A stretch of 64,000 nt of DNA from Limnomonas spitsbergensis (Eukaryota; Chlorophyta; Chlorophyceae; Chlamydomonadales): contig JAYJMM010000097.1 of NCBI GenBank assembly GCA_037349105.1, forward strand, positions 62,001 through 126,000. The letters run 5' to 3'. A program made the translations under genes and the position numbers. A model generated the notes under the pieces. The model ran no database searches. It had not been told where the DNA came from and saw only the letters and a program-made list of their open reading frames with translations. Position 1 is the stretch's first letter. Each line of letters starts with the position of its first letter. This document shows positions 20,904 to 32,900 of this stretch, piece after piece.

Positions 20904-22609
20904 TTTCTTGCTTAATAATCAAACAAATTATGTTATTAATTTTTCTCTCTTCTGAGACTCTTTTAGCCTGAGCTGGACCAGCTCTCCTTTTGTTTGGTCT
21001 GTCTGGTCATGCAACCTAGGTCCTGTTTGGATAGCGGCTGCTAGGCGGCCGGCCTCCTGTGCAATCCCCTGCAACAGAAAATTGAATGGAACGCCTGAGT
21101 TTCCAGATCTAAATATATGGACGTCGGCTGCTTGGCATTCGGTCTCCCGTGTGTGAAGCACAAAAACTGGCCTTATCGGTAGCTCCGAAGTGTTGCCAGC
21201 TATCTGTCTGACATCTGAGCCTTCAGATGTAGCAGTTGGGATAACGGCTGCCCCACTGCCATTTTGTTATGGTAGTCGAAAATAAAAGCCACAACGCCAA
21301 CCTGCCAGCTTCATGTTGGTGTCCTTTCCTCTGTGAGTCTGTTGATCTGTTCTCGTGTAAAAGCTATTTAGGACGCACTTGACGCTTTACTTCTTGTTAG
21401 TGTCTTGAGGCCAGATTTGCAGACAGGTGGTGGTGTAAGCCTTTTTTTATTTCTCCGACTTTTCAGACTAAAGGATTTCTTTCGGGATTCCACTTATCTG
21501 AGCTGAACTCCGGGGCATTGGTCTTTTCCTCGCTGGGGTCTCACCGGGTCCAGGTTTTTCATTTCCCAATTTGTTTTGTCCAGCTGGCCTCACTATTGGG
21601 TTTTGGCGAGCTTTCCGTCTGAGATGTAAGCTTTCAGAATATCAGCTACAATGCGGCTGGCTTCAGGGTTGTCAATTTGTAATCGAACAAATCAAAAGCC
21701 GATGCATGCGAAACTTATGGACTGGGGATGCCGCTTCCTCTAGGCACTGGCTCGTGGCAGTGAGGCGACAGGAGGCAGGCTTGATCCCAACCAGACTGCC
21801 ATCACCACATTTTGTTCAGTTGTGCCAGGATCATGGGAACCTCCCTAAGGGGGATGAACTGGCTGGATTTTGCACTGACCAGTAGTGTCTCACCAAGCCG
21901 GGCTTTAAATTAATCGTCCATTCAGCAAGACTTGTCTAGCAAATGTCCCCTCTGGATGGCCAAAGGTGCCCCCCTCCCACCCCTTCATTGGTGTCCAGGG
22001 AGCAGGTGAGCAAGTAGCCTTGCAGCTTCATACACCGCATGGGGTGGCATGGGATGGTGAGGCGTAGTGGTTCCTATTTAAAGTTATTTGAGACCGGCTG
22101 CTAATCTCAGCTTCTGGGCGGCTTCCTTTGCTTTGTTAGTCTGTCTATCTTCAAGAGCTGTATCAAGACACGTTTTCACGTAACTTCTTGGAAATTTCTT
22201 GGGGCCAGATTTTCAGGCGTCTCGTCTCTGTCTCAGTGGAGTTCAGTTGGAGTGTGAGGTTAGCTTAGATTCATGACGTTACACCTCTGGGCCATGCTGA
22301 ACAGAATCTTGGCCACGTCGGCAAACCAAAAGCCAGCTAAGAAAGTCATGGGAGAAGGCACCAGATAGCAAGATAGATACCATAGGCGTGCCTACATAAT
22401 AAGAAGACTTCCCTCTCTCAGGTTAGGGATTTACCTGGTTTGAGCCGAACAGCTCCCTGCTTAATTGATGTCTTTCTAACTTAGTGTTTCCGGATTGTAT
22501 TTGTCAATGGTATCTGTTGGTTCGTCTTAATGAACCTGAACTCCGATTTTTGCTAGCTGTCTGTTTGAGATCCGAGTTTTCAGATACAGCAGGCGGGATA
22601 ACGGCCCTA
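20904..22609. other. Intergenic DNA with a diverged duplication, no supported gene
   Basis: Two diverged segments resemble each other. Around 21198-21425, AGCTATCTGTCTGACATCTG leads to GGGATAACGGCTGC, and there is a TTGAGGCCAGATTTGCAGAC block. Around 22190-22609, a TTGGGGCCAGATTTTCAGGC block and AGCTGTCTGTTTGAGATCCG lead to GGGATAACGGCCCT. The retrotransposon is inserted at the end of the second segment. Open frames are short and unconvincing. Confidence 0.45.
22606..22609. other. Left target-site duplication CCTA
   Basis: CCTA directly precedes the element's TGTC end. The same four bases follow its GACA end at 41565-41568. Four bases is within the usual 4-6 bp range for DDE integrases. A match at exactly this position has about a 1/256 chance of being accidental. 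Confidence 0.65.
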
Positions 22610-23239
22610 TGTCACGGTATATTACCGTATACGTGACAGAACCGTTTAGACCGCAGTTAGCGGCCTCGGGGCCTCCGCAGCTTCTCTGCGGAGTCTCCGG
22701 ATTTGAACTGAGACCTAGAAACCCGCTTACGCAGGATAAGTTTGACAGGTTCTACCGTACTCTGTATTGGGCCTGCCGGGTCCCTGTATCCCGGCAATTG
22801 CCTTGGCTAGTTACTTCGTCCCTTTCTAAAGGACAGACCTCTATTTGTAACAAGCACCGGCCGTCTTCGAGACCAGCAGCTTTCATATAAGTCAGTGCCT
22901 CAACCCGAGTCAAGACTAGCTCAGCCTCAGCTGATCTAGCTGGAGACAAGAACCCCAGTAGAGAACCGAGACCTTGCCGAAGAAGAAGTACGCAGTCTAC
23001 GTCCCGTCTACCTCACCGCGAGTCGCGCGGTAAGTGCCCTTAACATAGCCCAGCTGGATCGCGCCCAGACGGCCAGAAGGCCTATGCTACCTAAGTCAAT
23101 TGCCATACATACAAACAACCAGTTAGCTGCTTAACTCGCTGAGCACTCGCAGCCAGTGAAGAGTCACTGAGCCTGCCCGTAGGCGTCCATCACTGCCGTG
23201 AGGAAAGAAGTCCGCCACGGACCTGAAGCGCACATCGCG
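22610..23239 (+). repeat. Terminal repeat part X, 5' copy (X1)
   Basis: 630 bp, matching 40705-41334 with three substitutions seen by eye. It starts with a near-palindrome (TGTCACG ... CGTGACA, 22610-22638) and includes a hairpin CTCCGCAG/CTGCGGAG. Y does not follow it; the primer-site sequence does. It carries the predicted transcription start (22813) and poly(A) signal (22846). Confidence 0.95.
22813..22865 (+). promoter_or_regulatory. Predicted R region: transcript start and poly(A) signal
   Basis: The start is inferred because bases 22813-22835 (ACTTCGTCCC...) are exactly complementary to the sequence right after X1, as in self-priming elements where the RNA 5' end anneals to the primer site. 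TGTAA, the usual green-algal poly(A) signal, lies at 22846-22850 (and 40941-40945 in X2), which gives a short R of about 50 nt. No clear TATA box is seen upstream. Confidence 0.55.
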
Positions 23240-23262
23240 TGTCCTTTAGAAAGGGACGAAGT
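23240..23262 (+). other. Primer-binding site complementary to the element's own 5' RNA end
   Basis: The 23 bases beginning TGTCCTTTAGAAAGGG directly after X1 are the exact reverse complement of 22813-22835 inside X. Position (immediately after the U5 end) and exactness fit a primer-binding site used by self-priming, as known for fission-yeast Tf1. I see no match to a tRNA 3' end. Confidence 0.7.
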
Positions 23263-23957
23263 GGATTTAGCCTGATCAGCTTAATTTGCCAATTCCTGCT
23301 AAAGGTGCTTGTGCAGCGAAATTGGAAATTTGTTTGCATGCAAACGACCTTGGACAGCATTTGAACTGCACTTTGCTGTGGTAACCTCCATAGAGAGAAG
23401 TGCCAAGTTAAACCCTGAGAATCACTGAGCTTGGCAGCTTAGTGTTGAGTCCAGGAGTGGCTTGAAGATTTGGCTGTGGATTTATACACCCAGCAGATAA
23501 TTTCCTGTGTGACTGCGGATTGAGATCAGGTGGATCCAATTTTTCATCATTGACAGAAGTAAACTTGTGGATAGAACATCCAAGTTTGAAATCTTGTGGG
23601 TGTGCCAGGGGATCCCCGCAGGAACGCAGAGCTGAGCGGACAATACGCAAGAGGCAACATCCACGCAGGGCGTGTGACATCCACGCGGGACGCGAGACAT
23701 CTAGAAGCAGCCCTACCAGCAAGGTGGGGAGATCTGAAAGGGCGAAGGAGGATTCCGCCAGATTAAAACTAGTGAGCAGAAAAGCAGGAAGGCGAGGCCT
23801 AATCTGCATAGTGCTGTACCTGCCGTCCAATCTTGACTTGCGAGCCCTCACCAGACTGCAGTAGGAACAAAGGAGCAGAAGCCTAGCGTTAGCAGATCTT
23901 GTAGAGGGTGTTGCCAGCACGCTTGCAGGACCGTGCGGTTCGTTAATTGCCTGTAGA

Positions 23958-26900
23958 ATGACAGACGTAGATCTAAATCCCGATAGGCACCAGCACCCTG
24001 ATGCCCAACGGAGAAGTGGGCGTCTGAGGGGGCTGGAGCCGGGTGTAAACCTAATGGAAGCTAGTGATGAGCTAGCTGCAGAAGCCCTGTTAATGGCGGA
24101 GAAGCTGGCAGGGCCAGCGGAACCATTTGCAGAGGACTGCAAGAAGCCTGAGCCGGGCCGCGTACCGCCCAGAGAGGCAGGGGCGCAGGCAGATGGTGCA
24201 GTGCTCGTAACGCGCAAAGGCATTGGTCGGGGGGGTCCATTGCCCGCTGGTTCAGACAGCAGTCTGAATTTCGAGCAGGGGAAGACTCAGGCGGGAACTC
24301 CAGAACTGATCTTGGATCAAGCAACGGAAGCGTCCCAGAGCTGTGACACGCGACAGAGAGGTGAACCTGAGGCCGCGCCGCAGCAGAGCCTGCGCAGGGT
24401 GGCAAGTGTTGCACAAAGGGTTAAGGAAGAGCCCAGCCAACCGGATCCAAGGGCCAAGGTAGCCGCAGCACCAGGCGGGTTTGCAGGCAAGGATAAAACC
24501 TGCCCAGACAAACAGCGAATGGAAGCAGAGGACATGGAAATTGAGAATATACTTGCAGAAGTCACGCGCATGGAAGCTGAGGTCCAAACGGCGGGAGCCA
24601 GGCAGGCCCCACGGAGCAGCAGAAAACCACAGTCAGCTGTACCAGTGGGAAAGCCGTGGGCTGACCTAATATCTGAGGAGGCGCTGCCTGAGCCGGTGCA
24701 AGAAGAAAAGGAGCGGCAGCCAGTGACAGGACTGCGCACAAGACAGCCAATGCGACCACGCAAGGTGCTGGTTAAAAGAGGGGTGGGATCCACAGTCTAC
24801 GGGACACCGCTGTCCAAGTTTGCGCCCAGTGTGGGCAGACATGTGCAGACACCCAGGGAGGGATCTAGCAACCAGATGCAAGGCGGCAGCAGCGAGGGAA
24901 TCCGGCGCGGATTTTTTCCAAGACCAGCGCAGGCGCAGGATGCCAGACCTAGAGGGCCAGAGCGCTCCAGGGCAGTGGAAGAGGTCAGCGTCGAAAAGGA
25001 GTCAGAGCAGCAAATGCAGCCGCTCGGTTGGGCAGGACTTTTGCAGTGGGCAACCAACTTGTGGAAAGAAGTATGCGCCAGGACGTTCTCGCAACTCCAG
25101 GATCAAATCGCAGCCATTGAGGAGTTCAGGGCCCATCATCTGCAGGGATGGGCAACAAAGGCCATGATGGGTATGTCCCACACAGGGCAGGACAGAGCAG
25201 TGCTGTTGGCCGCCCTTGGACAGGTGTCCAAGGGAAGGGTAGGACGTGAAGCAGCTCTAGCAAGGCTCAAGGCTTTCGCAGACGAGTGGTGTGATGAGGT
25301 GACAGGACATCCAGTGGAGCACGCTTCCGAACCAGAAGATGAGGAGGACCAGGTGTGGGAAGGATTCGAAACAGCAGCGCAACAGCCTGCAGATCTCAGG
25401 GAAGTCCAGAGGTGGCAGCAGCAGGCCAGGGCCGCGCCAACACCGACACCCAGATCGGAGTTTTTTGAGGTCAGCAGTGAGCCAAGCCTCAGGGGGCGGC
25501 CAAGGGGCAGGGAAGAGCCCAGGGCCAGTAGCCCAGCCGCCAGCGAAAGAGTGGAGTTGACTAGCCGATCACTGGCCAGGATGGCTGAGCAGGGCGTAGC
25601 AACGCGCAGAGCAACCAGGCAGGAATCATATGCACTCCTGCGCATCGTCGAGGACAAAGAGAACACATGCCAGGAAACCCAGTTGGATAACATTGAGGAA
25701 TTCCTGAGGAACAGGCAAGAAGGAGCAGTAAGAGGAGCACAACAGGGTGAGCCAGCAGGCAGTGTGCGCAGCAGCGGATCAAGAAGGCAGGAAGCCAGAG
25801 GGGAAACGCAATCTGATTCCTTCGCCAGGAATTACACAGGAGGAACGCAGCCAGGAAGACAGTACAGAGGGCAGCCCAGGGGGCAAGCAGGCAGTGAAGG
25901 ACAGCAGTACTGGCAAAGCCAGGAAATACCCAGAGAGCGGGGATACAACAGGGAACAGCCAAACCAGCAAGGCCAGGAGCCGCCCAGGGGGCAGGCAGAC
26001 AGCTGGGAACAGCCAAGGCAGCAAGGTCAGGAGCAACCCAGAGGAGCCGATGAATGCAGCAAGGGAGCACAACAGGAGAGGCAAGACCAGGAGCCGCCCA
26101 TGGGGCAGGCAGACAGCTGGGAACAGCCAAGGCAGCAAAGCCAGGAGCAACCCAGAGGAGCCAATGAAGGCGGCAGGGGAGCACAGCAGGATCGGCAAAG
26201 CCAGGAACCGCCCAAGGAGCAGGCGGGACCAGGCAGAGCACAGCCTTGGAGACCCGGGTCAAGCGACAGACCAAGCATAAGGGAGACCGGGAGGCAGCCA
26301 CGCGATGGGAGTCGAAGCTCCGCAGGAAGAGCAGGCAGGCAGCCGTCAAGGGATGATCAGGAAGACAATGACAACAGATTCGACAGATACCGTCCAGGAT
26401 ACAGCCCGTCAGGAGGCAGCGGAGATGGATATGGATCGCGCGCAGAATCACCGAATTCAGATTCAAGGGGAGCGGACAGGCGCAGGCCAAGAACCAGGCA
26501 GGAGTCCAGCGACCAGGAAATGAAAAGGCTCGATAGGGAGCAGGCAAGGGTGAACCTGCAGCTGCAGCAGCAGATGGTCCTGCAGCTGGCAGGGGTAGCC
26601 AAGGTCGCCAAGATCCCAGCCATCCAAGGCAACGTACCAGTCCTGGATATGTCACACCCAGGCGCAGTTGCAGCCAGGAAGTATTGCCAGGCGTGTGGAT
26701 ACTGGGGATCGCACAACAGGCTGGCAATGTCGGATGACCAGCCAGCGCTGGCTGTGGTGGCCGGTGAAATAGCTGGATCATGCCAGTCGCCGTCAGCTAT
26801 GACGTTGCTGCTCAAGTCGCTGGTCAAGCTGTGGGACAGCAAGCCGGCCAGCATGGGGCCGCTGATGGCAGCCATCAGGGCAGCGCCCCACGCAGGAAAC

Positions 26901-29900
26901 AGAATTGCCAGAGAAGTGGAGCGGATCGGGCAGCAGTGGATCGCCCCAACAGAGGGGCAGGGTAGCGAGGCCTCGCTGCTCACTTTGTGGATCAGGGTGG
27001 TCCAGGCGGAAGTGGGAAAACCAACTTCAGAGGAGAGGACAGCCATCACCAACCTCAAGCTAGGAGTTAAGACCACTCTAGATCCAGACGTCAAGCCAGA
27101 AGAGACGGTGGAAGCATTTGCTCACAGAGTGCTGACAACGGCAGAGCTGCTGCAGATCTCAAGGGATGCAGTAGATCACTTCGGCAGAAGTCACTCAGTC
27201 TCGCGCATGTTCCACGACGGACTCCCAGCTGTTGCCAGAGCCAAGCTGAGCAAGTTCGTCATGACGGTGCCAGGGTACCTCAGCATGAACGATGAAGACC
27301 AGATCGCAGTACTCACACAGCAGGTGGTGCTGTGGGAGAGGTTTGCCCTGGAAATGGGTGACCTAGGAGGAACCGGCTTCAGGCAGGTAACCAACAGTGG
27401 GCCTGGCCAGGGAGAGGCACAGCCCAGCAGGGGCAGAAAAGAGACAACGGGACAGTGGGAGATGCGGACACGCCTTGAAGGGGTAGTGCACCCCGCAGGC
27501 TCAGCAGCAGTACCACAGTTGCGGGTGGATGGTAAACCCAGAGGAGTTACCTGGGCGGACCAAACAGGGACGGCAAATTACAGCGCAGAGGGCGCCGCGG
27601 GAGCTCCCAAGGCATGCTACCAGTGTGGTAGCACGGCGCACCTGGCCAGGGATTGCAGGACGCCCAGGGCCAGGGATGAGCGCAAGCCTATGCCCCTGGT
27701 TACAGACATTACACCTGGACCGGCCAGAAAGCTGCAACAGCAGTATCCGCCGCAACAGCAGTACCCGCAGCAACAGCAGTACCCTCTACCGCCAAGGCCG
27801 CAGCAGGGACAGGCTGCAGGCAGGCCGTATGACAGGAATCAGAACAATAGGCAGTATCCAAGGCCTGGGCCTGGCCAGGGGGGTCAGGCGCAGCAGGCAG
27901 CTCACGTGTCGCATCTCAGCAATGCAACGGTGCAGGCTGAGCCGGAAGGCTGGCACCAGACCATGGCAGAGATGCTCAGCGAGTCCGTAGCACTCATGAC
28001 GCAGGTTGGGCTGGTACCCAAGCCTGAGGGTTTCAAACAGGCGGTTCATAACGCCCGTCCTAAGTCGTTTAGGCCAGAACCTGATCAGGAGGAGGAACCA
28101 GTGCCAGGATTCGTGGAACCTTCCTCCAGGAAGGGGGCAAAGAGGCTGGTATTGAGTAAACTAGCTGACGATATGTCTGACATCCGCCTACAGGTGTTCA
28201 AGCTGAACGAGAGGCTCTCAGCGCTGTCTTTCAACACGATGCCTATGGGAGCAGACAACTACGACTACCAGGGTGAGATCAGTCACGCCAGGCCAGAGGG
28301 TAGAGCGATGACAGCTGCACCCCAGCTGCAGTATTTCAAAAATGACAGAAGCAACCTGGAGCAGTGTGTGGGACTTATGGTCAAAGGGAAGGTCCTGGTG
28401 GCTCAGAAAGCCCTCATGGACTCAGCATGCACGTGCCATGTCATCACCGCCAATATTGCAAAGCAATTAGTTGCCATGGGGGCGGAACTGGTGCGTACGG
28501 ATGAGAAGATACGTACCACAGACAATGCAGGGGCAGATCTGTATGGAGTGCTGTTCATTTATGTGGTGTATGGATATAAGGGGCCCAATGCCATTATGGA
28601 GCCCACGGTGGTCAGGGTCGTTAAGACGCCACCAGACGCATATGAGCACTTGGTAGGGAACCCGGAGTTCCTCAAGTATAATGGGGTATTAGAGGCAGCA
28701 GGAAGGCTGACCTTACGGCCCAGAGAGGGCACACAGAGAACGCAAGGGGTCAGGGACCTTACGCTGCCGCTAATACGGGCATCTCCAGCAGGGGGGTACC
28801 AGGCAGCAGCAGTGGCATGGGCAGGAATCCAGTGTGGATTCGCAGAAAGAGAGGGGTGGCCCGCTGCAACAGTTGAAACAGAGCACGAACCGCTCTTTCA
28901 GCATGCCATGGCCACGCGCGCAGGTGCCGCTATGAGAGCTGGACAGGACGCAGGACCGGGCAACACGGTCAACCCCAGGCTACAAAGACAAGGGACGGTG
29001 CCAATCGAGGCGGCAGGGGCAGAGGCCGCCGCAGCAACCTCAGAGGAGGTGACCAGAGCGCGCAGAGCCGCGGGAGTCTCTGATAAGGAGAGAGAGTTAG
29101 TTAGGGGCTTCTTGCCAGCATGCCCTAGCCACCCGTGCGCCTTGTGCGGAAAGCCAGACAGTCACTCGGCAGAGGAGTGTGAGAGGAGGATTCAAGTCCT
29201 TGCGCGGATCCCAGAAACAGCGCCTGCGGTGCAGGCAGAGCCGCCTGCAGCAAGGCAGAGGAAATATGGCACAGCAGCAGCCGGCAGAGCTGCACAAGCA
29301 AAATCGGCGCTCGGCAAGGGAGAGCAGCAGCAGCAGCAGCAGCTGCAAGGGCAACAGCAGGTGGCAAGGCCTAGGGCGCAACAGGCCAGCGACGGCGATG
29401 GCAGGCAGGCGCAACAGCAGCAGCAGCTGCAAGGGCAACCGCATGTGGCAGGGCCTATGGCGCAACAGGCCAACGACGGCAACGGCAGGCAGGTGCAACA
29501 GCAGCAGCTGCAGGGGCAGCCAAGGGCAGCAAGGCCTACTGCGCAAACAGCAAGCGGCAGCGCTAGCGAGGCGCAGGAGGAAGAAGTGGAAGAGGAGGAG
29601 CAGGAGTGCAGCGTCAAAAAGGTTCCAGAGCCAGGGACCAGCAGTCAAGATACGCACGTTGGCCGGCTGACCGGGCGGATTACAAGGCTGGAAAAAGCTC
29701 TCAAGTGGAGAGAGGACCAGATGTGGAAACAGGCAGCGGGCATCATAGACTACCTTGGAGGCCAGCTGAGCAGGTGGAAGAGCATCCAGGATGCTCAGCA
29801 GGCCATGGCAGAGGTTCATCGGCAGTACATCCTGAGGGCAGATGACCTGGTCAAGCTGCAGGAGGCCCTGGGAACACAGCACTTGGGGGGGTTGCCAAAC

Positions 29901-32900
29901 CACGGGCAGCCGCTCCCAGTTGCAGGGGACCCAGCGATGGCGGGGGCCTTCGAGAAAATGATGGAGCTCCCGTCCCCGTTATCAAGCGTAAAGAGCGAGC
30001 ATTCCGACCAGGGGGAGCCGCAGGGAGAACAGCAACAGGCCGCGTATCAGCACGGTGTTTCTAGCAGTGACGAGAGCGGCTCAGGGAACAGAAGACTACG
30101 ACAGCGCAGCAGGAGCGCGCAAAGGGCCACCAGTGAGGAGCGCCACGGGATGGTGCCAACGCCGGCAGCCAGGACCCAGCGGCAAAGCGCGATGCAGCGC
30201 AGCCCCAGTGAGGGGCGGAGCAGGGACCGCAGGCAGCGGTCACCCAGCAGGGACCAGCCCAGGGGCAGGTCCAGGGAGCGTCACCCGAAGGAATTGGCCA
30301 GGCCTTACAGGCAGGGGCCGGGGTATCAGCGAGGCCCGGGCCTGAGTCCTCCGGGCAGGGCCCAAGCAGGGGGCAGTGGAGCAGCAGAGCCTAGGCGTAA
30401 CCTAGGACCCCGCCATGGTGGACTCTGTTTCAAGTGCGGCGAGCCTGGGCACTTTGCCAACGAGTGCACCAGCCCTGAGCAGGCAGGGCTAACAGGCGAC
30501 AGGGCAGGGGCGCCTGCAGGCCGAGCGCGGGGCTATGGAGCCAGAGGGCCAGGCAGGAACCAGGAGGTACCCGGGGGGAGCCGGCGCCGGAACTTCGAGG
30601 CGGCCATGGGGACACCCCGCGCAGGGGACTTCCAGCAGACAGCAGCGGGCCCAAGCGCGTGGCCAGGTCCGCCAGCGCGACAGGAGCCGCCAGAACAGGG
30701 CGAGCAGCCAAGGTGGGGTGGGGCCAGTAACCACACGTGCTTTATGACAGGCCACATGGAATTTAGCCAGGACAAGGGGGCCTACCAGGCTGAGGTCAGT
30801 CAGGCAGGACCAGTTCAGGTGGATCCCCAGAGGGTGCCAGAAGGGCAGGTGGCCAGTCAGGTAAACCACTGGACGATGGCAGTAGAGGCGTTGGCCATGA
30901 ACCATTATGGGACCATGCCAGCAGGGTCGGCCAGATCGGTGACACATGCGATGGCATTCTTGAAGGATCTCCAGAGAAGGGGGTGCCCAGCCCCGTGTGA
31001 AGGATGGCCAGGTCTGATGCAGAGGTTCCTAGACAGGGAATGGGACGCGTATGATGCACAGTGGGATGAGTTTGAGAGACGCGAGCGGGAGGCAGTACCC
31101 CAGCACAGCGTAGACGAGTGGGAGACCGATTCCGGTTCCATCTTGTCAGCAGGCAGATATGAACCTAGAGAACCGTCACCATTGCGTGAGGCAGAGTTTG
31201 CCATGTTATGTCCAGGTACACCGGAGGGCAAACAAGGCACAGGCAGAGGGGTAGCGGGAGCAGCCGCCGGGACCAGGGAGCCGACCAGCATGGTGTATCG
31301 AGGTCCAGCAGCCAGAAGGGCCGCAGCAGGGAGCCAGCTGGACGATCTGGCGGGGCCCGTTAGGACCCACAAAAGCACCACCTCCAGGTGCAATGCTTGG
31401 GGAGGAGTAGATGAGGACGAAGAGACGCAGCACAGCAGTGAGAGGAGAGGGAGGTCTGGTGCAAGGGGCGGGAACAGCCAGCTTGACCAGCCCTTCAGCA
31501 GGGAGAGATCTTACAGCAGGGAACGGACCTACATAGAGCCGTATCCGCCAGCTCCACCAGAGAGCGAGCCCTTTGTGCAGTATTACCGCCTGGGGGAAGA
31601 GATGCCAGAGGCGTCCACCTCCATGGCCATGCTCACCATGCCAGCAGATTGCTTGGACGGGCTGTGTAGGGTGCAAAACCACAGGCTCCGGGAAGGCGGC
31701 GTGCATATGTGCATGAACAGGCGGGCAGCCAGCCAGGCGGTAGCCCGGATGATCTTCCCGGGGGATGCAGTGAATGCGGTGTTACTGTTGGCAGCACTCA
31801 AAGGGTACATACGGCCCAGCACAAACATGCCCAGTTACATGGAGCGCAGGTGGGGGCGGCACCCCATCTATGCAAGCTGCGTACATGAAATGGTGGCTCT
31901 GGCAGTCGCAGAGGGCATCACGGCGGTGGAGGCGGCAGCCAGGGAGCACCCGGACATGCCCAACAGCGCGCGCACAGAAGGGCTGTGGCAGGGCGCGCAG
32001 CCCGGGTTCATGCGCTCACCATGGGCGCAGGACTGCGTGCGTCCGCTGATGGGGAGCGTGGCTCTCAGAGACCGCGCATTCTATGTGCCAGTGCAAGCCA
32101 TGGGCGAGTACGCAGGGTCAGAGGGAACAGCAGTGCCAGCCCCAGCCGAGGAAGGGCTGTGCCATCCGGGCAGGCCAAGGCGGTGTGAGGCGACCATTGA
32201 GGCGTCCATCGTCATTCCCAGGATGGTCGCAGGACAGGCCGTGCCATGGGGAGCGGCACCCGGGGAGGCCAGGTCGGCCATCCCGGTCCAGCAGCTAGTA
32301 ACTTACTACTACGAGGAGGTGGAAGAGGGGGAGCTACCTGTGTCAGCAGCATGGATCCACATGCACGCCACTCAGGACGACAGGCCCGTCTACCTGTTCG
32401 CAAGGCACCAGGGCGACGTGGCAATCACTAAATGCGCGTCGGTGGATGAGGCAGAGTTCCACGCCTACACATACGCCAGGGGCGCAGATCCTACAGCGTG
32501 GACGCTCATGCTTCTGGCGCTGCAGCGAGCCCTGCTCCCAGGACAGCTGTCAGCGGCCATGCAGCACGTGTGGGGCGTAGAGGGGCAGTGGGCCCCTCTT
32601 GCCATAACAGCTTGTCCCACCTGGCCTTACGGGCCACTAAGGACGCCAGCGTCGGGAGCCATGTGGGAAGGAGAGGAGGAGCTTGCGCGCTCACCGTTCG
32701 CAGTGGAACAGCTGGAAGCATGCGTGCTCCAGTGGGTGCGTCAGGAGAGGAGAGCGTGGCACGACAATAGGGCGAGCAGCGTGCTACCCTATTGGCAGGC
32801 AGACGTCATCACAGTGCAGTTGTGGAGACAAGCGCATCCGGCAGGGGTGCGCACGCTGCACCCCCTGTTCAGAGGAGCAGGGGAGGCCGGCATTGAGGAG

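Noticed and set aside
22610..23239. X alone as a complete LTR
   Set aside because: The polypurine tract lies before Y1, not before X2, and the inserted outer end is Y2, so X is only part of the repeat.
23408..24223. 271-codon minus-strand frame at the start of the element
   Set aside because: Shadow of the GC-rich leader and ORF1; no motif.
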